The notes under the pieces were generated by a model. That model did no database searches. It saw only the letters and a program-made list of their open reading frames with translations, and had not been told where the DNA came from. Positions 45,033-53,451 of a stretch of 64,000 nucleotides of DNA are shown here, one piece after another. The translations under genes were made by a program, and so were the position numbers. Where the stretch lies: contig NZ_CP045293.1 in assembly GCF_009363075.1 (NCBI RefSeq), positions 5,863,501 to 5,927,500 of the forward strand. The letters are read 5' to 3'. Numbering within the stretch: the first letter of the stretch is position 1; each line of letters starts with the position of its first letter. Source of the DNA: Paenibacillus guangzhouensis. Its GTDB lineage: Bacteria; Bacillota; Bacilli; Paenibacillales; Paenibacillaceae.

Positions 45033-45050
45033 TAATTAGGCGACTAACTA
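45033..45050. promoter_or_regulatory. MarR-type operator 2
   Basis: TAATTAGGCGACTAACTA, 42 bp (four helical turns) from operator 1, on the same face of the helix. Confidence 0.65.
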
Positions 45051-45065
45051 TATGGCGGTATAAAT

Positions 45066-45084
45066 GGGCTAGTCTCACTAGCCC
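45066..45084 (-). terminator. Hairpin after marR
   Basis: gggctagt/actagccc with a 3-nt loop directly downstream of the MarR stop. The tail is ATTTAT on the minus strand, so termination may be partial. Confidence 0.5.
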
Positions 45085-45108
45085 GCCCAACCTTTCTGCG
45101 ATGCGCGA

Positions 45109-45666
45109 TTATGGTTTGGATTCTGATGATGCTATGGATTCGTCCGTCAGCGCTGAGATGCCTTGCGTGATGCGTCCCAGCAGATCGAGGAACACCGTGC
45201 GTTCCTCGATGGTCAGGTCGCTGACCATCGCTTCGAGCCTAGCGTAGTGCTCTGCAGCCATGTCGCGCAGTTTCTTCGCGCCAAGCTCCGTCAAGAGGAC
45301 CGATTTTTGACGGCCGTCTAGGGAGCTTGTTCGCCGGGACACGAGTCCATCTCGTTCTAGAATGTCGATTAAACCTGTAACTGTGGCGCGTGTCACGCCT
45401 AGATTCTCCGCCAGCTGCGAGGGCAGCACTTCACCTTCGTTATCTTCGAGGTCTGCTAGCAGTCGATATCGTCCTGTCGATAACCCGAATCGGGAGAAAT
45501 GGATGTCCGCGGCATGTCCCAGCTTGGCGCCGGCGGTCATCAGCCTTGCAGCTACGAGCACGGCTTGTGCGTCCACGTCTAGACCATAACGGTCGACCTG
45601 ACGCTTTGTCTGTGCAAGGGTAGGGATAAGTTGCATGTCAGCTGATTCATGATATTGATTGGCCAT
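45109..45666 (-). CDS. MarR family transcriptional regulator
   Basis: A 185-residue MarR regulator. The winged helix (about 70-130) has LPSQLAENLGVTRATVTGLIDILERDGLVSRRTSSLDGRQKSVLLTELG. An N-terminal extension of about 35 residues is unusual. No ribosome binding site precedes the start. The promoter TTGACA (45701-45696), 17 nt, CATACT (45678-45673) predicts transcription beginning at the A of the start codon, so the mRNA may be leaderless. Operator 3 lies within this promoter, indicating autorepression. Confidence 0.88.
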   Translation of the reverse strand: MANQYHESADMQLIPTLAQTKRQVDRYGLDVDAQAVLVAARLMTAGAKLGHAADIHFSRFGLSTGRYRLLADLEDNEGEVLPSQLAENLGVTRATVTGLIDILERDGLVSRRTSSLDGRQKSVLLTELGAKKLRDMAAEHYARLEAMVSDLTIEERTVFLDLLGRITQGISALTDESIASSESKP

Positions 45667-45671
45667 GGATA

Positions 45672-45701
45672 TAGTATGGCGCCTAACTATTTATTTGTCA
45701 A
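45672..45701 (-). promoter_or_regulatory. marR promoter with operator 3 between -35 and start
   Basis: TTGACA (45701-45696), 17-nt spacer, CATACT (45678-45673). The operator TAGTATGGCGCCTAACTA (45672-45689) covers the spacer and the -10 box. Predicted +1 is position 45666, the first base of the marR start codon. Confidence 0.6.
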
Positions 45702-45797
45702 CTCTATCTTTCGAGTGAATTCGTGGTGCATGATGCGCTCCGGAGTGGGTACGCTAAGAGAAAATGTTGTCAAATCGGCAGTGAGAGGCGGATGGGC

Positions 45798-47480
45798 ATG
45801 CAATGGGTGCATGATTTGTTTGAGAAATATCCGGAACTGGCGGTATTCCTTACCTTAGGCGTCGGCTACGCGGTTGGCCGAATTAAGATTGGTTCGTTCA
45901 GCATCGGGGCGGTGACGGGTGTTCTGCTAACCGGCGTGCTCGTCGGCCAATTGGATATTACGATCTCGCCAACCGTCAAATCGATCTTTTTCCTGCTCTT
46001 CCTGTTCGCGATGGGGTATCGCGTTGGCCCGCAATTCGTGCATGGCCTGAAGAAGGATGGGCTGCCGCAGGTGTTATTCGCTGCAATCGTCTGTGTCACA
46101 GGTCTCGCAGCTGCTTATGCTGCTGCGCGTATTTTGGGATACAACCCGGGACAAGGTGCTGGTCTCCTCGCAGGGGCACTGACCCAATCGGCTGTCATTG
46201 GGGTTGCTTCGGATGCGATCAATGGGCTGGGGCTTGCCGCAGCCGAACAGAAATCGATGATCAGCTTCGTCGTCGTCGGATATGCGATAACATACATATT
46301 TGGAACCGCCGGCGCGGCATGGTTCTTATCGGCAATGGGGCCGAAAATTCTAGGCATTAATCTGGCCGATGAATGTAAGAAGCTTGAAAAAGAAGTTGGT
46401 GTGACGCAAGAGAACCAAGAGATTAGCTCAGGTTACCGCTTCAATGTCTACCGTGCCTATGTTGTGGAGAATCCGCACTATATTGGAGAGACCGTCGATG
46501 CAATTGAGCAGCGCTTCAAGGCGCAGGATAAGCGAATATTCATTCTCCGTATCAAGACAAGACTCGGGATGGTTGACGCGAAGCCGAACATGCGCCTTGA
46601 AGCTGGGGACGTCGTCGTCATCGGCATGACGAAGCGCAATATGGATCATTTCGTTGACGATGTGATTGGCGAAGAATTGTTCGATGAAGCGTTGTTCGAG
46701 TTCCCGATTGAGACGCTGGAGGTTGTGGTGACGAGCAAGGCTGTGATCGGCATGACGCCCCATGACCTGTCCTTCAAAATGCTGTCTCGCGGCGTCTACA
46801 TTTCCGCGCTGAAGCGCCAAGGGGAGGAATTACCGATGCGGCATACGGAGCTGCATCGCGGAGATGTGATCGTGATTGTCGGTCCCCAGGCGACAGTAGA
46901 GTCCATCGTCAAGCGGATCGGGTATGCTGCCCACAAAACGAGTGAGACGGATATGATCTTCGTCGGATTCGGTGTACTGCTGGGCGGCTTGATCGGGATT
47001 CCGACGGCGCATATTGCAGGGATTCCGATCAGTCTTACGACCAGCGGCGGTGCCCTCATCATGGGGCTGATCTTCGGTTGGCTGCGTTCCTTGCACCCAA
47101 CTTTTGGCCGCATTCCGGAAGGAGCCGTCTGGGTGTTCAATAATGTCGGACTTACGACCTTCGTTGCGGTTGTTGGCATCTCGGCCGGTCCCGGCTTCGT
47201 CTCGGGTATTAAGCAGTCGGGTCTCAGCATGTTCATCGCGGGTATCTTCGTAACCTTGATTCCGCTGCTCGTCGGACTGCTCATCGGCAAGTATTTCTTC
47301 AAATTTCATCCGGCGATTACGCTCGGCGCTTGCGCCGGAGCACAGACGACAACGGCTGCGATCGGAGCGATTACCGAAGTCGCGAAGAGCCAGGTTCCGG
47401 TGCTGGGTTATACGGTGACGTATGCGATCGGGAATATTCTGCTGACCATCTGGGGCGCCATCATCGTCGCACTGCTTTGA
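45798..47480 (+). CDS. aspT: Aspartate:alanine exchanger AspT
   Basis: A 560-residue membrane antiporter of the AAE family. It has about 5 N-terminal and 5 C-terminal helices around a cytoplasmic part with two RCK_C (TrkA-C) domains (about 205-290 and 295-375, GDVVVIG and GDVIVIVGP motifs). AspT imports aspartate and exports alanine. The start at 45798 follows gagagg at suitable distance. It is followed by aspD 40 bp downstream. The pair forms the proton-motive aspartate decarboxylation cycle known from Tetragenococcus. Confidence 0.9.
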   Translation: MQWVHDLFEKYPELAVFLTLGVGYAVGRIKIGSFSIGAVTGVLLTGVLVGQLDITISPTVKSIFFLLFLFAMGYRVGPQFVHGLKKDGLPQVLFAAIVCVTGLAAAYAAARILGYNPGQGAGLLAGALTQSAVIGVASDAINGLGLAAAEQKSMISFVVVGYAITYIFGTAGAAWFLSAMGPKILGINLADECKKLEKEVGVTQENQEISSGYRFNVYRAYVVENPHYIGETVDAIEQRFKAQDKRIFILRIKTRLGMVDAKPNMRLEAGDVVVIGMTKRNMDHFVDDVIGEELFDEALFEFPIETLEVVVTSKAVIGMTPHDLSFKMLSRGVYISALKRQGEELPMRHTELHRGDVIVIVGPQATVESIVKRIGYAAHKTSETDMIFVGFGVLLGGLIGIPTAHIAGIPISLTTSGGALIMGLIFGWLRSLHPTFGRIPEGAVWVFNNVGLTTFVAVVGISAGPGFVSGIKQSGLSMFIAGIFVTLIPLLVGLLIGKYFFKFHPAITLGACAGAQTTTAAIGAITEVAKSQVPVLGYTVTYAIGNILLTIWGAIIVALL

Positions 47481-47520
47481 TACGATGAACAATCTAACAT
47501 CATGAAGGAGAGATCACACC

Positions 47521-49149
47521 ATGACTGACAATATGCAGCGTCGCGAGATCGAGGAGCGGTATGGCAAGCTCAGTCCGTTCGAGCTCAAAGATAGATTAAT
47601 TAGCTATGCAGAAGAAGGCTCTAGAAAGAGTACCAAGATCATGTTAAATGCGGGGCGCGGGAATCCGAATTGGATCGCCAGCACCCCGCGGGATGCCTTC
47701 TTCACCTTAGGCCATTACGCCGTAACGGAGGCAAAGTTGACATGGGAGGATGGCGACTTGGCTGGCATGGCGAAGAAACCGGGGATCTATAATCGCTTCA
47801 TGGCGTATGCTGACGCACATCCAGGCTACCCCGGCATGGACTTCTTGCGGCAAGCGGTTGAATTTGGGATTGTTACTCAGAATTTCGATCCGGACGCTTG
47901 GGTGCATGAACTCGTGGATGGGATTATCGGCGACAATTATCCGGTACCTGACCGGATGCTCCGCCATATGGAAGAGGTTGTTAACGATTATATTATCCAG
48001 GAAGTGTACGGTGACAGAGACATCGGTAAATTCCATCTCTTCGCTGTTGAAGGGGCGACCGCCGCCATGTGCTATCTCTTCGATACTTTAGTGGCCAATA
48101 GCCTGCTCCATCCGGGAGATCGGATTGCGATCATGGTCCCAATCTTCACGCCGTATCTTGAGGTGCCGCATCTGCCAAGATATCACTTCGACACAGTTGA
48201 GATCCATGCGTCCGAGCTGCGGGAGGATGGATCGCATACGTGGCAATACCCGTCCTCGGAGCTGGACAAGCTAAAGGATCCGACGATCAAAGCATTGTTT
48301 ATCGTTAATCCGAGTAATCCGCCATCGGTCGCAATTCGTCCGGAGACGGTCCATGAATTGAAGAGAATTGTCTCGAACCACAATCCGGAACTGATGATTA
48401 TTTCAGATGATGTGTACTGTACGTTCGTTCAAGAGTTCCGGTCCTTGATGACGGAGCTGCCATACAATACAGTCGGTGTCTATTCGTTCTCAAAGTATTT
48501 TGGTGTGACGGGCTGGCGCCTTGGCGTGGTGGCCGTGCATGAACACAATGTGTTCGACGACAGGTTAAAAAACCTACCCAGAGTCGAAATCGACCGGCTT
48601 GCCGTCCGTTATGGCGCGTTAACGGAGCACCCAGAAGAGGTGCGATTCATTGATCGGATGGTCGCGGACAGCCGTGCGGTCGCCTTGAACCATACGGCGG
48701 GACTATCCACGCCGCAGCAGGTGCAAATGGCGCTCTTCTCCATCTTCGCCTTGCTGGACCGCGAGGACGTCTATAAGAAGCAGACGATGGAGATCTGCCG
48801 CAGAAGACAGCGGCTGCTGTTCGAAGGGCTGGGGGTGGAGCTGCGCGAAGATCCGTATGATGCGGCCTATTATTTCGAGCTTGATTTGATGGAGTGGGCG
48901 CAGCGGAAGTATGGACAGTCGTTCGCTAACTTCTTAATGACGAATTATTCCTCGCTCGATTTGTTGTTCCGGTTGGCCGAGGAGCATTCGATCGTGCTCT
49001 TGAACGGCGGCGGGTTCCGTGGGCCAGAATGGTCTGTGCGGTTCTCCCTTGCTAATCTTGATGATGAGGCCTACCTGCATATCGGACAGATGGTTCGGCA
49101 GACGTTCGAATCGTATGTCGCTGCTTGGAAGGCATCCGAGCATTCGTGA
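47521..49149 (+). CDS. aspD: Aspartate 4-decarboxylase (AspD)
   Basis: A 542-residue PLP enzyme of the aspartate aminotransferase fold, related to aspartate beta-decarboxylases: it turns aspartate into alanine and CO2, consuming a cytosolic proton. The PLP lysine is K325 in SFSKYFGVTGWRLG. FIVNPSNPPSVAI and MIISDDVYCTF are cofactor-binding parts. The length exceeds ordinary aminotransferases by about 130 residues, as expected for this family. Exchange by AspT plus this reaction yields a proton gradient. Confidence 0.9.
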   Translation: MTDNMQRREIEERYGKLSPFELKDRLISYAEEGSRKSTKIMLNAGRGNPNWIASTPRDAFFTLGHYAVTEAKLTWEDGDLAGMAKKPGIYNRFMAYADAHPGYPGMDFLRQAVEFGIVTQNFDPDAWVHELVDGIIGDNYPVPDRMLRHMEEVVNDYIIQEVYGDRDIGKFHLFAVEGATAAMCYLFDTLVANSLLHPGDRIAIMVPIFTPYLEVPHLPRYHFDTVEIHASELREDGSHTWQYPSSELDKLKDPTIKALFIVNPSNPPSVAIRPETVHELKRIVSNHNPELMIISDDVYCTFVQEFRSLMTELPYNTVGVYSFSKYFGVTGWRLGVVAVHEHNVFDDRLKNLPRVEIDRLAVRYGALTEHPEEVRFIDRMVADSRAVALNHTAGLSTPQQVQMALFSIFALLDREDVYKKQTMEICRRRQRLLFEGLGVELREDPYDAAYYFELDLMEWAQRKYGQSFANFLMTNYSSLDLLFRLAEEHSIVLLNGGGFRGPEWSVRFSLANLDDEAYLHIGQMVRQTFESYVAAWKASEHS

Positions 49150-49156
49150 AGAAAAG

Positions 49157-49194
49157 AAACGCCTTCGTTGTCTGATAGACACGAAGGCGTTTTG
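49157..49194 (+). terminator. Terminator of aspT-aspD
   Basis: aaacgccttcgt (49157-49168) pairs with acgaaggcgttt (49181-49192), extended by tgtc/gaca, with a T-rich end. Confidence 0.85.
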
Positions 49195-49214
49195 CTGTTA
49201 CTCCATACGTTCAT

Positions 49215-49355
49215 TCACTCGTGAAACAGGATGTCGAACAACGATTGGAACAGGCTAATATCGTCTGTAATGAGGAACGCAGGAAGAAAGGCGATCACCA
49301 GAAACACCAGCGCAATAGACAGTAGAAATTTGAGCGTTGCATTCAGAACGGCCAT
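49215..49355 (-). CDS. 46-residue single-helix membrane protein (unrecognised)
   Basis: A small minus-strand gene: ATG at 49355, TGA at 49215-49217. The protein begins MAVLNATLKFLLSIALVF and has one hydrophobic helix (about 8-28) followed by an acidic amphipathic tail ending LFHE. An unusually strong ribosome binding site, gaggaggggtgtgcc, stands before the start, which argues for real translation. It is divergent from hrpB and convergent with aspD. I do not know the family. Confidence 0.6.
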   Translation of the reverse strand: MAVLNATLKFLLSIALVFLVIAFLPAFLITDDISLFQSLFDILFHE

Positions 49356-49547
49356 GGCACACCCCTCCTCATCATGCTAATTTTCCTCTTTCTTTTAATC
49401 TATGCTTCGAAAAATGGAGAAGACCGGACAGGTCATAAAAATCCGCCAATTCACCGTGGTTGTCGCCGTGTTCAGGCGAATAACGATGATAAGATGAAGA
49501 AGAAGGTGTACAATGGATGGGAAGAGGTTCTAGGAGTGAAGGATGAA

Positions 49548-52076
49548 GTGAATAGTTTGCCTATACATGCAGCGATTCCTGAATTGAGAGAAGCGCTTAA
49601 GATACATCAGAATACCGTTCTTGTCGCTGCGCCGGGCGCCGGCAAGACGACGCAAGTTCCGCTGGCGCTGGTGGATGAGGCATGGCTGGAGGGCCGAAAA
49701 ATCATTATGCTGGAGCCAAGGCGTATTGCAGCAAGAGCATCGGCACGGTTTATGGCTAAATCCAGAGGGGAACAGGTTGGAGAGACGGTAGGATACCGCG
49801 TTCGCCATGATACACGTGTCGGTCCGAAGACGCGAATCGAAGTGGTGACCGAAGGGGTTCTTACTCGTATGCTGCAGGAGGATCCGATGTTATCCGATGT
49901 CGGCCTTGTGATCTTCGATGAGTTCCATGAACGAAGCCTGCATGCGGACCTTGGGCTTGCACTCACGCTGGAAGCGCAAAGTGTGTTTCGTGAGGACCTG
50001 CGGATTCTCGTCATGTCTGCGACGCTCGATGCAGAGCCTGTTGCGGACTTGTTAGGGGATGCACCTGTTATTACGAGCGAAGGCCGCGTGTTTCCCGTGG
50101 AGACGGTCTATTCGGACCGCCGCAGTGATGTTCGGATGGAAGAGGCGGTTGGCGCTGCAGTCATTCGCGCTTTAGGGCAGGATGAAGGAGACATACTCGT
50201 CTTCTTGCCGGGCGCAGGCGAGATTCATCGAACCGCGCGTTGGCTGGAAGAACGCGTAAGGATGATGCCTCAACGTGTTCGCATTGCGCCGTTATACGGT
50301 GGACTTACGCAGGAAGAGCAAGATGCAGCCCTGCTCCCGAGCGAGTCGGGAGAGCGTAAGGTCGTACTCTCAACCTCGATTGCCGAAACGAGTCTTACGG
50401 TCGAGGGTGTTCGTGTCGTCATCGACTGCGGTTATATGCGCGTGCCGCGGTTCTCGCCGCGAACGGGCATGTCGCGGCTCGAGACGGTGCGCGTCTCCCG
50501 CGCGGCCGCGGATCAACGGCGCGGGCGGGCTGGGCGCGTCGCGCCCGGGACCTGCTACCGTTTATGGACGGTAGCGGAAGATCGCGAGCTGGCGGCGCGT
50601 ACGACGCCGGAGATGCTCGAAGCCGATCTTGCACCGCTCGTGCTCGAGCTGGCGGTGTGGGGCACGAGCCCTGCGGCGCTGCGCTGGCTCGATGCGCCGC
50701 CCGCGCCGGCACTGGCGCAAGCGCGCGAGCTGCTGCGCTGGCTCGGCGCGCTCGACGCGCAGGGCGCCGCGACCGCGCACGGGCGCAGCCTCGCAGCGCT
50801 GCCGCTGCACCCGCGGCTCGCGCACATGGTACGCTGCGCGGGGCCGCTCGGCCGCGCCACGCTCGCGTGCGAGCTCGCCGCGCTGCTCAGCGAGCGCGAC
50901 ATCGCGCGCAGCGGCGGCGCTGGCACGGGCACGGGCGCTGGCGTAGCGCCGCTGCCCGGCGCCGACATGCGGCTGCGCGTCGAGGCGTTGCGCAGCGCGG
51001 CCCCGCCGCAGCTCGCGGTCGACGCGGCCGCGTGCCGCCGCGTGCGCGCCGAAGCGGCTGCGCTGCAGCGGCAGCTGGACGCGCCGGCGGACCGCGCCGG
51101 GGGCGATGCGCTCGCCGATTGCGGCGTGCTGCTCGCCTTCGCGTACCCGGACCGCATCGCGGAGCGGCGGCCGGATGGCCGCTACCTGCTGCGCTCCGGG
51201 CGCGGCGCGATGCTGCCAGGGCTAGAGCCGCTGTCGCAGGCGCCGTACCTCGCGCTGGCAGAGCTCGCCGACTACGGCGTGGACAGCCGCATCCAGCTGG
51301 CGGCGCCGCTTGCGCTATCGGATCTGGAGCGGCATTTCGCCGATCAGATCGAGGAGGAGCGCATCGTCGCCTGGGATGCGGATGCGCGGGCCGTCCGTGC
51401 ACGGCGGAGGGTGCGCTTCGGAGCGATTGCTTTGAAGGAGACGCCGCTGCCGGATCCCGATCCGGATGACGTGCTCCACGCCTTGCTTCAAGGCATTGCA
51501 CAGGAGGGCTTGCGCGTGCTCCCTTGGTCGAAAGCCGCAGCGCAGTTCCGCGAACGGCTGCAGTTCATGCATAAGCATGAACCTGCAGATTGGCCGGATG
51601 CGACGGATCAAGGGTTGTGTTCGACGCTCGCTGAATGGCTTGGGCCCCATAGCTATGGGATGAAGAAGCTGTCGGACCTGAACCAGTTGAATATGATTCA
51701 GATTTTGGAATCGATGCTGAGCTGGGAGCAGCGCCGGGAACTCGACGACTGCGCGCCGACGCATATCACTGTTCCGAGCGGATCGCGCATTCCTGTAGAT
51801 TACAGCACGCCAGAAGCCCCGATTCTTGCTGTTCGTCTGCAAGAGATGTTCGGACTGCAGGATACCCCGCGCATTGCGCACGGGCGTGTTCCGCTTACGC
51901 TTCATCTGCTCTCGCCGGCACAACGTCCGGTGCAGGTGACGCGGGATTTGGGCAGCTTTTGGCGGGAAGCATATTTTGAAGTACGCAAAGATTTGAAGGG
52001 TCGTTATCCGAAGCATTATTGGCCGGATGATCCATCTGCTGCAATCCCGACGAATCGTGTTCGTCCGCGGACCTAG
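49548..52076 (+). CDS. hrpB: ATP-dependent helicase HrpB
   Basis: An 842-residue DEAH-box helicase. Motifs in order: Walker A APGAGKTT (about 27-35), PRRIAARASA, DEFHERSL (about 123-130), MSATLDAEP (about 156), then STSIAETSLTVEGV, QRRGRAGRVAPG and the HrpB-specific C-terminal domain. The start is set at the GTG giving the NSLPIHAAIPEL opening typical of HrpB; aggag lies upstream, and Met or GTG codons further upstream are less likely. The middle third (about nt 50450-51350) is far richer in GC than the ends. Role in RNA metabolism is unclear in bacteria. Confidence 0.93.
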   Translation: MNSLPIHAAIPELREALKIHQNTVLVAAPGAGKTTQVPLALVDEAWLEGRKIIMLEPRRIAARASARFMAKSRGEQVGETVGYRVRHDTRVGPKTRIEVVTEGVLTRMLQEDPMLSDVGLVIFDEFHERSLHADLGLALTLEAQSVFREDLRILVMSATLDAEPVADLLGDAPVITSEGRVFPVETVYSDRRSDVRMEEAVGAAVIRALGQDEGDILVFLPGAGEIHRTARWLEERVRMMPQRVRIAPLYGGLTQEEQDAALLPSESGERKVVLSTSIAETSLTVEGVRVVIDCGYMRVPRFSPRTGMSRLETVRVSRAAADQRRGRAGRVAPGTCYRLWTVAEDRELAARTTPEMLEADLAPLVLELAVWGTSPAALRWLDAPPAPALAQARELLRWLGALDAQGAATAHGRSLAALPLHPRLAHMVRCAGPLGRATLACELAALLSERDIARSGGAGTGTGAGVAPLPGADMRLRVEALRSAAPPQLAVDAAACRRVRAEAAALQRQLDAPADRAGGDALADCGVLLAFAYPDRIAERRPDGRYLLRSGRGAMLPGLEPLSQAPYLALAELADYGVDSRIQLAAPLALSDLERHFADQIEEERIVAWDADARAVRARRRVRFGAIALKETPLPDPDPDDVLHALLQGIAQEGLRVLPWSKAAAQFRERLQFMHKHEPADWPDATDQGLCSTLAEWLGPHSYGMKKLSDLNQLNMIQILESMLSWEQRRELDDCAPTHITVPSGSRIPVDYSTPEAPILAVRLQEMFGLQDTPRIAHGRVPLTLHLLSPAQRPVQVTRDLGSFWREAYFEVRKDLKGRYPKHYWPDDPSAAIPTNRVRPRT

Positions 52077-52122
52077 CACAGATTTTCATATATAGAGGTA
52101 GAGATGAGGAGGGGAACGCTGG

Positions 52123-52485
52123 ATGAAATCGATTGAACCAGCACGTATTCAACAGCTGCTCGATCAGTTGAAGGGCAAAGAAGTCTATATCCATTTAGAA
52201 ATGACGACAGGTGCTTATGCCGCACATCGCGGAGAAGCCAAACTGGCTGCGACAGCGTTCATCACCAATGCTACCGTGACATACAGCCAAGGTCATATCG
52301 CAGGTGATGGTCCATACCGCGTAGGGCTCAAGACAGCGCATGGCTGGGTATTCGCCCAAGGACTCACTCATTGGGATGAGACAGAGACGACACGTCTCAT
52401 CGCGGCAGGCCACGATCCAGACGGGAAGCTCGTAGTTGCGCTGCAAATCGCACAAGAGCCATTCTCAAGCCATGAGGAGGACTGA
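52123..52485 (+). CDS. yojF: YojF family protein (DUF1806)
   Basis: A 120-residue protein of the YojF/DUF1806 family (VYIHLEMTTGAYAAHR ... GPYRVGLKTAHGWVFAQGLTHWD). It is found next to the bacillithiol deacetylase gene bshB2 in Bacillales and probably acts with it, though no activity is proven. The start follows gaggaggggaacgctgg. bshB2 starts 4 bp after its stop. Confidence 0.92.
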   Translation: MKSIEPARIQQLLDQLKGKEVYIHLEMTTGAYAAHRGEAKLAATAFITNATVTYSQGHIAGDGPYRVGLKTAHGWVFAQGLTHWDETETTRLIAAGHDPDGKLVVALQIAQEPFSSHEED

Positions 52486-52489
52486 TTCG

Positions 52490-53128
52490 ATGAATCCGAA
52501 GCACATATTAGTTGTACTGGCACATCCGGATGATGAAGGGATCATTGGCGGAACGCTCCTGCAGCATGCACGTCAAGGGGATACCATCACCTACATTTGT
52601 CTAACACTTGGTGAAATGGGGCGAAATATGGGGAATCCTCCATTCGCGACACGCGTGACGCTTCCGATCATTCGCCGCCAAGAATTGAAAGAAGCTTGTC
52701 AGCTCATTGGGATTCAAGACCTTCGTGAGTTTGGACTCCACGATAAAATGGTTGAATTCGAAGATCAAGAGGCTATTGCAGACCGGGTTCGCGAAGTCAT
52801 TGACGAAGTGAAGCCAGATCTGATCTATACGTTCTATCCAGGGCATGGCGTACATCCAGACCATGACGCATGCGGCGCGATTACGATTCGTGCCATTGAG
52901 AAATTGCCCGCCGATCAGCGGCCGTTGACACGCTGCATAGCGATGACACCAGGAAGCTATGCGGCGCTTGGACAACCGGACTTCGTGAATGATATTAGCG
53001 AGATCGTGGATCTCAAAATCCAGGCCATCGCGGCGCATAAGACCCAATTCCAGCTGATGCTGGGAAGTTATGGCCAGGAGACAAGAGATCGTCATCGCAC
53101 AGAGCGTCTATGGGTCTATCGCTTCTAA
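52490..53128 (+). CDS. bshB2: Bacillithiol biosynthesis deacetylase BshB2
   Basis: A 212-residue zinc-dependent LmbE-like deacetylase. AHPDDE (11-16) and HPDHDACG (about 118-125) hold the zinc ligands and catalytic Asp. BshB2 releases acetate from GlcNAc-malate, giving the GlcN-malate used for bacillithiol, the low-molecular-weight thiol of Firmicutes. The start at 52490 was chosen for gaggaggact upstream. It follows yojF as in Bacillus. Confidence 0.94.
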   Translation: MNPKHILVVLAHPDDEGIIGGTLLQHARQGDTITYICLTLGEMGRNMGNPPFATRVTLPIIRRQELKEACQLIGIQDLREFGLHDKMVEFEDQEAIADRVREVIDEVKPDLIYTFYPGHGVHPDHDACGAITIRAIEKLPADQRPLTRCIAMTPGSYAALGQPDFVNDISEIVDLKIQAIAAHKTQFQLMLGSYGQETRDRHRTERLWVYRF

Positions 53129-53163
53129 TGTTTTTCCTAATTCACACCATATTTCATAAAGAA

Positions 53164-53196
53164 GAACGTCTCCAGAAGGGGACGTTCATTTTTTTG
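53164..53196 (+). terminator. Terminator of yojF-bshB2
   Basis: gaacgtc (53164-53170) and gacgttc (53181-53187) form the stem, with an inner tcc/gg pairing, then seven T. Confidence 0.85.
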
Positions 53197-53219
53197 TCAC
53201 AACTTTTATGGGAGGGCGG

Positions 53220-53278
53220 TTGAACCTCTACGAGGGGTTCTATATAATGATAACTGTTCTCATTGATAATGATTTTCA
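53220..53278 (+). promoter_or_regulatory. Siderophore operon promoter with tandem Fur boxes
   Basis: TTGAAC (53220-53225), 17-nt spacer, TATAAT (53243-53248). Directly after it, TGATAACTGTTCTCA (53248-53262) and TGATAATGATTTTCA (53264-53278) match the Fur 7-1-7 consensus TGATAATnATTATCA in 11 and 13 of 14 arm positions. Iron-dependent repression is expected. Confidence 0.85.
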
Positions 53279-53451
53279 TTACCACGATGGAAGCAATAGA
53301 ATTATTCGCCATAACCTGCACATCCAATTCTATTGGTGATCAAACCTATTTCTTCAACCGGTCGAAGCCCTTCGCAACGGCCTACATAGCATTGATGTTT
53401 ATGTAATATTTATCCATATTTAGTCTATCATTCACAAAGGAAGATCCAATC
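53279..53451 (+). other. Long untranslated leader of the yclN operon
   Basis: About 200 nt separate the predicted transcription start from the yclN ATG. The leader contains inverted repeats aatagaatt/aattctatt (53297-53335) that could form a stem-loop. No open reading frame or known riboswitch motif is visible. The ribosome binding site aaggaag lies before 53452. Confidence 0.5.

Noticed and set aside
50419-51501. Several long Arg/Ala-rich frames on both strands over hrpB
   Set aside because: They arise from the high GC content, which removes stop codons; composition is unlike any real protein here and hrpB motifs run straight through.
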